A stretch of 35,356 bases of DNA from Bacteroidota bacterium. GTDB lineage: Bacteria > Bacteroidota > Bacteroidia > Bacteroidales > GCA-2748055. The number at the start of each line of letters is the position of its first letter. The first letter of the stretch is position 1. This document shows positions 30,862 to 35,356 of the stretch, piece after piece. The DNA lies in assembly GCA_003648635.1 (NCBI GenBank), contig QMPQ01000007.1:1-35356 (forward strand), read 5' to 3'. The notes under the pieces were generated by a model. That model saw only the letters and a list, made by a program, of their open reading frames with translations. It was not told where the DNA came from and ran no database searches. The translations under genes were made by a program, and so were the position numbers.

Positions 30862-32463
30862 ATGAGCAGAACCTTTCTGTGGATAGTATCCCTTTTCCTT
30901 GCATTCGGCATGGTGGCCATGATCCTGGTTCAAGGATACTGGATCAGGCGCTTCCTGGAGAATGAGGAGCATCAGCTTGGATTGGTTGTCAATGAAGTAC
31001 TTTCAGATATCTCCGACGAACTGGTTCAGAATGAAACGGTGATCACCATCCTCAATGAGATCCAACCCCCGGTAATTCAACACCAGAGTCAGGCAGTTTG
31101 GAACTTCCATATTGATAGCCGTTCTTCCTATGACCGGACAGAGAGCACTGTGGATATTGCCATTGAGGCAGAGGACATCTATGAGGAACACACAACCTTT
31201 AGCTATACACCACCTGATATTTCTCTGAAAAACCAGAAAGTACAGATGATCAATGATTCACTTCTGGTAGTTGTGGGTGAAGACATTTCCATGCGGGATA
31301 CCATCCTTGTTTCGGCCATGCACCCGGACATTGTCAGAAAGGAACTCAGAAACCAGGTAAAGAAACAAGAATACTTCGTAGATCATATTGTCAAGAAAAT
31401 GCTCATGGAAGAGGGTCAGGTATTGGACAATATCTCCGGCTCAATGATTGAAGCATCCCTCTCTGAAAAACTGACAACCCGGGTTGGGGATTATCCTTTC
31501 GAATACGCGGTATATGAGATGGGGCGTAAACCCATATACAGTTCGGAAAACTTCAATGAATATGAGCAATGCAGGTATTTCAGGAGATCCCTGTTCCCAA
31601 ACAGTGTATTTAATCGTTTCGTCTACATCAGTATTTATTTTCCCCAGGAAAGGCAACTTCTTCGCAATTCTATTAAAATCATGGGGGGATCATCTGTGAT
31701 AATCACGCTGTTTATTATTATCATGTTCAGCCTGACCCTATATATCATGTTTAAGCAGAAGCGTCTCTCGGAGATGAAGAATGACTTTGTTAACAACATG
31801 ACCCACGAACTTAAAACGCCTATCTCGACCATCAGTCTGGCCTCACAGATGCTCAATGACCGGTCGATTCCGGATGAACAGAAAAATCTGGGCCATATAT
31901 CCCGTATTATCCAAACAGAAAGCAGGCAGTTGGGTTACCAGGTAGAACGGGTGCTCCAGATGGCTATTTTTGATCACGGAGAGCTAAAGCTGAAAAGCGA
32001 AGCGGTGGATCTGCACGATATCATTGAGACTGTGGCGCAGAACTTCCTGTTGCAGATGGATAAACGGGGAGGAAAACTGGAGTTTCATCCGGAGGCAGAT
32101 CAATCTGTGATTACAGGTGACCTGATGCACCTCACCAATGTGATCTCCAACCTGATGGAGAATGCCCTGAAATATACCAATCGCAAACCCGAAATTACCA
32201 TTTCCACTCTGAATGAAAACAGCTCCCTTGTGGTCTCAGTGGCCGACAATGGAATTGGGATCAGCAAAGAAGATCAGAAACGTATTTTCGATAAGTTTTT
32301 CCGGGTCCCCACAGGGAATGTACACAATGTAAAAGGGTTTGGGCTGGGCCTTAGCTATGTCAAGCTAATTGTGGAAGAACATGGAGGTACCATTAAAATA
32401 AAAAGTGAGCCCACTGTGGGCTCCCGGTTCGATATTCACTTACCTTTAGAAGAGCAATCATAA
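30862..32463 (+). CDS. Membrane sensor histidine kinase
   Basis: The kinase senses an envelope signal and phosphorylates its partner regulator. I start at ATG 30862 (MSRTFLWIVSLF), not the track's GTG at 30844, because the first span begins there; the product has 533 residues. Membrane spans at about 7-25 and 272-297 flank a periplasmic domain of about 245 residues that I cannot assign. The HisKA domain has H315 in VNNMTHELKTPISTISLA. The ATPase domain has NLMENALKYTN (N434), VADNGIGIS, FDKFFRVPTG and GFGLGLSYVKLIVEEHGG. No HAMP domain is evident between the second span and HisKA. The regulator gene follows 11 bp later, and the acidic secreted protein gene diverges upstream. Confidence 0.93.
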   Translation: MSRTFLWIVSLFLAFGMVAMILVQGYWIRRFLENEEHQLGLVVNEVLSDISDELVQNETVITILNEIQPPVIQHQSQAVWNFHIDSRSSYDRTESTVDIAIEAEDIYEEHTTFSYTPPDISLKNQKVQMINDSLLVVVGEDISMRDTILVSAMHPDIVRKELRNQVKKQEYFVDHIVKKMLMEEGQVLDNISGSMIEASLSEKLTTRVGDYPFEYAVYEMGRKPIYSSENFNEYEQCRYFRRSLFPNSVFNRFVYISIYFPQERQLLRNSIKIMGGSSVIITLFIIIMFSLTLYIMFKQKRLSEMKNDFVNNMTHELKTPISTISLASQMLNDRSIPDEQKNLGHISRIIQTESRQLGYQVERVLQMAIFDHGELKLKSEAVDLHDIIETVAQNFLLQMDKRGGKLEFHPEADQSVITGDLMHLTNVISNLMENALKYTNRKPEITISTLNENSSLVVSVADNGIGISKEDQKRIFDKFFRVPTGNVHNVKGFGLGLSYVKLIVEEHGGTIKIKSEPTVGSRFDIHLPLEEQS

Positions 32464-32474
32464 CTGAATGTGCA

Positions 32475-33173
32475 ATGAATGAAATAAAAAACAGGATATT
32501 ACTGGCAGAAGATGATGAAAACCTGGGGTCCTTGCTCCAGGAATATCTCCAGGCAAAGAATTATGAAGCTGACTGGGTCACCAATGGCGAGAAGGCCTTC
32601 CGGCATTTTGAACAGTTCCACTACGACCTGTGCCTGCTGGATGTCATGATGCCCATCAAAGACGGTTTTACCCTGGCCTCTGAAATAAGGATCATGAACA
32701 GCAGCATCCCAATTATCTTCCTGACTGCTAAGTCTATGAAAGAGGATGTGCTGGAAGGCTTTTCCCTGGGAGCTGATGATTACATTACCAAACCCTTCAG
32801 TATGGAGGAGCTCTTGTTCAGAATTGAAGCCATCCTCCGACGAACAAAGGGAACCCGCGGTTTTGACAAAGAGAGCTGGGAAATTGGCTCATTCACATTT
32901 GACGTGAATAAACAGATGCTCACGGGAGATGGTACGGAACAAAAACTGACAACCAAAGAGTCAGAACTACTGAAGCTACTTTGCAATAACATCAACCAGG
33001 TATTGGAACGGAATTTTGCTCTCAAAGCAATCTGGATCGATGATAATTACTTCAATGCCAGAAGTATGGATGTCTATATCACCAAGCTTCGTAAGTACCT
33101 GAAAGCGGATCCAGGAGTACAGATCATCAATGTGCACGGGAAAGGTTACAAACTTGTCCTGGATGAAGGATAG
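32475..33173 (+). CDS. OmpR/PhoB-family response regulator
   Basis: This transcription factor is presumably phosphorylated by the kinase encoded 11 bp upstream. The receiver domain (about 6-120) has the acidic pair in LLAEDDEN, the phospho-acceptor D56 in LCLLDVMMP, T84 in FLTAK and K106 in ITKPF. The winged-helix DNA-binding domain (about 131-230) has LTTKESELLKLLCNNINQVL, the recognition helix in ARSMDVYITKLRKYL and the wing INVHGKGYKL. The length of 232 residues is standard. Phased GTTAAA repeats in front of the operon are its likely binding site, which would imply self-regulation and control of the divergent acidic protein gene. It converges with lepA. Confidence 0.95.
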   Translation: MNEIKNRILLAEDDENLGSLLQEYLQAKNYEADWVTNGEKAFRHFEQFHYDLCLLDVMMPIKDGFTLASEIRIMNSSIPIIFLTAKSMKEDVLEGFSLGADDYITKPFSMEELLFRIEAILRRTKGTRGFDKESWEIGSFTFDVNKQMLTGDGTEQKLTTKESELLKLLCNNINQVLERNFALKAIWIDDNYFNARSMDVYITKLRKYLKADPGVQIINVHGKGYKLVLDEG

Positions 33174-33187
33174 CGAGAAGGAGTGGA

Positions 33188-34975
33188 TTAATCAAGTTTG
33201 AGTACGGCGAGAAATGCAGACTGCGGAACTTCAATATTCCCCACCTGGCGCATCCTTTTCTTCCCTTTTTTCTGCTTTTCAAGCAATTTCCTCTTCCTGG
33301 TAATATCACCACCATAACATTTGGCTGTAACATCTTTTCGTAGCGCTTTAACTGTCTCCCTGGCTATCACCTTGGCCCCAATGGCCGCCTGAATGGCCAC
33401 CTCGTATTGCTGACGGGGTATCAGTTCTTTCAGCTTTACACAAATCCTTCTGCCGAAATCATAGGCATTGTCCCGGTGAATCAGGGTGGAGAGCGCATCC
33501 ACCATATCCCCATTCAACAGGATATCCAGCTTCACCAGGTCGGCTTTTCGATATCCATGGGGATGGTAATCAAAGGAAGCGTATCCTTTGGAGATACTCT
33601 TCAATCTGTCATAGAAATCAAATACAATCTCGGCCAGTGGCATATCAAAGGTGAGTTCCACACGGTTGCTTGTCAGATAGACCTGGTTTTTAAGAGTTCC
33701 ACGTTTATCCAGGCAGAGATTCATAACCGATCCCACATACTCAGCCTGTGAAATCACCTGTGCAGTGATAAAAGGCTCCTCTATATGATCGATGGCGGTG
33801 GAAACCGGCAAGCCCGATGGATTGTGCACTTCCATCAGCTCCCCTTTGGTACTGATCACATTGAAAGAGACATTGGGGACAGTGGTAATCACATCCATAT
33901 TGAATTCCCGGTCAAGTCTCTCCTGGATAATCTCCATATGTAAGAGTCCCAGGAAACCACAGCGGAATCCAAAACCCAATGCTGCTGACGATTCCGGGAT
34001 AAAGGTAAGAGAGGCATCATTCAACTGGAGTTTCTCTATGGAATTCCGAAGGTCTTCATAATCATCGGCATCCACCGGATAGATCCCCGCAAACACCATG
34101 GGCTTTACATCTTCAAATCCTGATATGATCTCAGTGGTTGGGCGATCAACATGGGTAATGGTATCCCCCACTTTCACCTCTTTGGAGGTCTTGATTCCAG
34201 AAATGATGTAACCTACATCACCGGCCGACAGAACATCCCTGGGCTCTGGACCGAACTTCAGCACCCCAACCTCATCTGCATAGTACTCCTTCCCGGTTGC
34301 CACAAACTTCACCAGCTCTCCCTTGCGGATGGAACCGTTCATAATCCGGAAGTAGGCAAAAATTCCACGATATGAATTGAATACTGAATCAAATATAAGG
34401 GCCTGTAAGGGAGCATCCGGATCGCCTTTAGGAGCTGAAATCCGCTCAATAATAGCTTCCAGGATCTCGTCCACACCCTGTCCCGTCTTCCCGCTTGCTT
34501 CGATAATCTCACTGCGATCGCAACCAATCAGATCCTCAATCTGGTCTTTAACATCATCGGGCATGGCACTATCCGAATCCATCTTGTTCAGAATCGGGAT
34601 GATCTCCAGGTTGTGCTCGATCGCCTGATAAAGTACGGAAATGGTCTGGGCCTGTATTCCCTGGGTGGCATCTACAATAAGCAGAGCCCCTTCACAGGCT
34701 GCAATGGAACGACTTACCTCGTAGGAGAAATCCACATGTCCCGGGGTATCAATCAAATTAAGCAAATATTGCTTTCCCTGGTGTTCATGTTCCATCTGGA
34801 TGGCATGACTCTTAATGGTAATACCTCTTTCACGCTCCAGTTCCATATCATCAAGCACCTGGTCCTGGAAATCCCTTTCGTCCAGGGTGCCGGTTTTCAT
34901 CAGCAGCCTGTCGGCCAGGGTACTCTTCCCATGATCAATGTGGGCAATGATGCAGAAGTTGCGAATGATATCCAT
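33188..34975 (-). CDS. lepA: Elongation factor 4 (LepA), ribosome-associated GTPase
   Basis: LepA is a translational GTPase that acts on the ribosome under stress or during initiation. I start it at [20 protein letters not shown] (34975); the ten extra residues in the track are upstream of the family's usual N-terminus. The 595-residue length is right. GTPase motifs are AHIDHGKST (P loop), the switch region with [16 protein letters not shown] and NKMDSD. The LepA-specific C-terminal domain ends [32 protein letters not shown] lies 27 nt upstream of the start on the minus strand. It converges with the response regulator gene across 14 bp with no obvious terminator. Confidence 0.97.
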   Translation of the reverse strand: MDIIRNFCIIAHIDHGKSTLADRLLMKTGTLDERDFQDQVLDDMELERERGITIKSHAIQMEHEHQGKQYLLNLIDTPGHVDFSYEVSRSIAACEGALLIVDATQGIQAQTISVLYQAIEHNLEIIPILNKMDSDSAMPDDVKDQIEDLIGCDRSEIIEASGKTGQGVDEILEAIIERISAPKGDPDAPLQALIFDSVFNSYRGIFAYFRIMNGSIRKGELVKFVATGKEYYADEVGVLKFGPEPRDVLSAGDVGYIISGIKTSKEVKVGDTITHVDRPTTEIISGFEDVKPMVFAGIYPVDADDYEDLRNSIEKLQLNDASLTFIPESSAALGFGFRCGFLGLLHMEIIQERLDREFNMDVITTVPNVSFNVISTKGELMEVHNPSGLPVSTAIDHIEEPFITAQVISQAEYVGSVMNLCLDKRGTLKNQVYLTSNRVELTFDMPLAEIVFDFYDRLKSISKGYASFDYHPHGYRKADLVKLDILLNGDMVDALSTLIHRDNAYDFGRRICVKLKELIPRQQYEVAIQAAIGAKVIARETVKALRKDVTAKCYGGDITRKRKLLEKQKKGKKRMRQVGNIEVPQSAFLAVLKLD

Positions 34976-35002
34976 AAAGAATTGACCTGTTTTTTGCGCC
35001 CA

Positions 35003-35010
35003 CAAAGATA
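35003..35010 (-). promoter_or_regulatory. Putative -7 promoter element for lepA
   Basis: The minus strand reads TATCTTTG, an exact TAnnTTTG match 27 nt before the lepA ATG. A -33 TTTG box is not apparent. Its position favours the ATG at 34975 over the upstream one at 35005, which would overlap the element. Confidence 0.45.
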
Positions 35011-35076
35011 GTTATTCTCCGGGATTAATATGTAGGCCTTTTGTTACTCTTCAGGATATTGTTATCGTTGCTTAAC

Positions 35077-35093
35077 CTGGCACTATGTGCCAG
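35077..35093. repeat. Short perfect hairpin upstream of lepA
   Basis: CTGGCAC-TAT-GTGCCAG forms a perfect 7-bp stem with a 3-nt loop in the gap upstream of lepA. Nothing nearby indicates its role. Confidence 0.4.
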
Positions 35094-35263
35094 CTGTAGG
35101 CTCCTCTCCCAATATCCTTTCGAGTAGTAAGACCTCCTCCACTTTTATCCCGTTGAACAGACAGGAAAAAATCTGAGAAATCCCGGATCAACGGAAATTT
35201 ATGGAATAAAGAAGCCGCCTCATGTGACTTATGAGACACCCTCTTCTTTATTAAGGCTCTAGT
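35094..35263. other. Apparently non-coding stretch upstream of lepA
   Basis: Between the lepA promoter area and the right-edge gene tail I find no start-to-stop frame with family resemblance. A minus-strand frame is open for about 65 codons after the TAA at 35264, but it has no ATG or likely product. The stretch holds the large hairpin at 35205-35252. Confidence 0.5.
35205..35252. repeat. Large two-tier inverted repeat, terminator-like or mobile-element end
   Basis: AATAAAGAAG (35205-35214) and CTTCTTTATT (35243-35252) are perfect inverted copies, and inside them CTCAT and ATGAG form a second stem. On the minus strand the inner part reads GAGGGTGTCTCATAAG. To my eye this resembles terminal repeats of some Bacteroidota insertion sequences, but that comparison is from memory. 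A terminator for the minus-strand gene entering from the right is the simpler reading. Confidence 0.5.
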
Positions 35264-35356
35264 TTAACTCTGCGTTGATATTAACATTTCGTACCTTGTT
35301 ACAATGCCGTGATACTTTTCCATGGCGACATTGCTCTCCATCGTCTTGGGCACAAA
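35264..35356 (-). CDS. Possible C-terminal end of an unidentified gene entering from the right
   Basis: A minus-strand frame is open from the window edge to a TAA at 35264-35266, reading FVPKTMESNVAMEKYHGIVT and ten more residues to ISTQS. Thirty residues are too few to identify. The hairpin directly downstream could be its terminator. It may also be chance. Confidence 0.25.
   Translation of the reverse strand, partial: FVPKTMESNVAMEKYHGIVTRYEMLISTQS

Noticed and set aside
35067-35263. 65-codon minus-strand open frame ending HIVPG upstream of lepA
   Set aside because: It has no ATG start near its beginning, no recognisable motif and spans the large hairpin. It is likely chance or remnant sequence.
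1-35356. CRISPR array, prophage or complete transposon
   Set aside because: No regularly spaced repeats, integrase, transposase or phage structural genes are visible. Only the hairpin at 35205-35252 hints at a mobile-element end.

Overview
The window looks like chromosomal core DNA of a member of the Bacteroidota, probably a Bacteroidales/Marinilabiliales-type lineage. The evidence is the acpP-fabF-rnc-IPExxxVDY gene order, an exbB-exbD-exbD cluster carrying an extra membrane protein, the scarcity of Shine-Dalgarno sites, and several exact copies of the Bacteroidota -7 promoter element TAnnTTTG just before start codons. No complete insertion sequence, phage, CRISPR array or plasmid gene is visible.

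Layout, left to right. (1) 1-5323: aspS (3' part cut off by the window edge) diverges from tadA. A large lipoprotein on the minus strand then fuses a transglutaminase-like domain to a GH20 hexosaminidase. (2) 5384-10366: a secreted DUF4832-type TIM-barrel protein diverges from the fusion gene. It is followed by aroA, a proline dehydrogenase overlapping a small membrane protein, and a small lipoprotein. (3) 10559-15329: dprA, gdhA with a strong terminator, a tatD-ansA pair, and tRNA-Ser(GGA). (4) 15437-18134: a four-gene Exb/Tol energy-transduction operon ended by a clear terminator. (5) 18195-21337, minus strand: a PLD-like/MORN-like protein, tRNA-Arg(CCG), and an operon of DUF4389, DUF4870 and a frameshifted M48 peptidase. 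(6) 21454-25934: leuS overlapping an M23 lipoprotein peptidase, convergent with purN. (7) 26014-29892: acpP, fabF, rnc and an IPExxxVDY protein, convergent with a membrane-anchored J-domain protein. (8) 30038-33173: an acidic, Asp/His-rich secreted protein divergent from a histidine kinase and an OmpR-family regulator. (9) 33188-35356: lepA, then an apparently non-coding stretch with a large hairpin and the tail of an unidentified gene.

Most genes are housekeeping: translation (aspS, leuS, lepA, tadA, two tRNAs), fatty acid synthesis, aromatic and purine synthesis, and nitrogen metabolism (gdhA, proline dehydrogenase, asparaginase). The parts most worth a second look are three. The first is the transglutaminase-GH20 fusion with its divergent DUF4832 partner, a possible glycoprotein-processing unit. 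The second is the two-component module, whose gene order resembles cpxP/cpxRA and whose intergenic region carries helically phased GTTAAA repeats beside TAnnTTTG elements. The third is the M48 gene, whose conserved C-terminus continues in another frame after a GGGG run.
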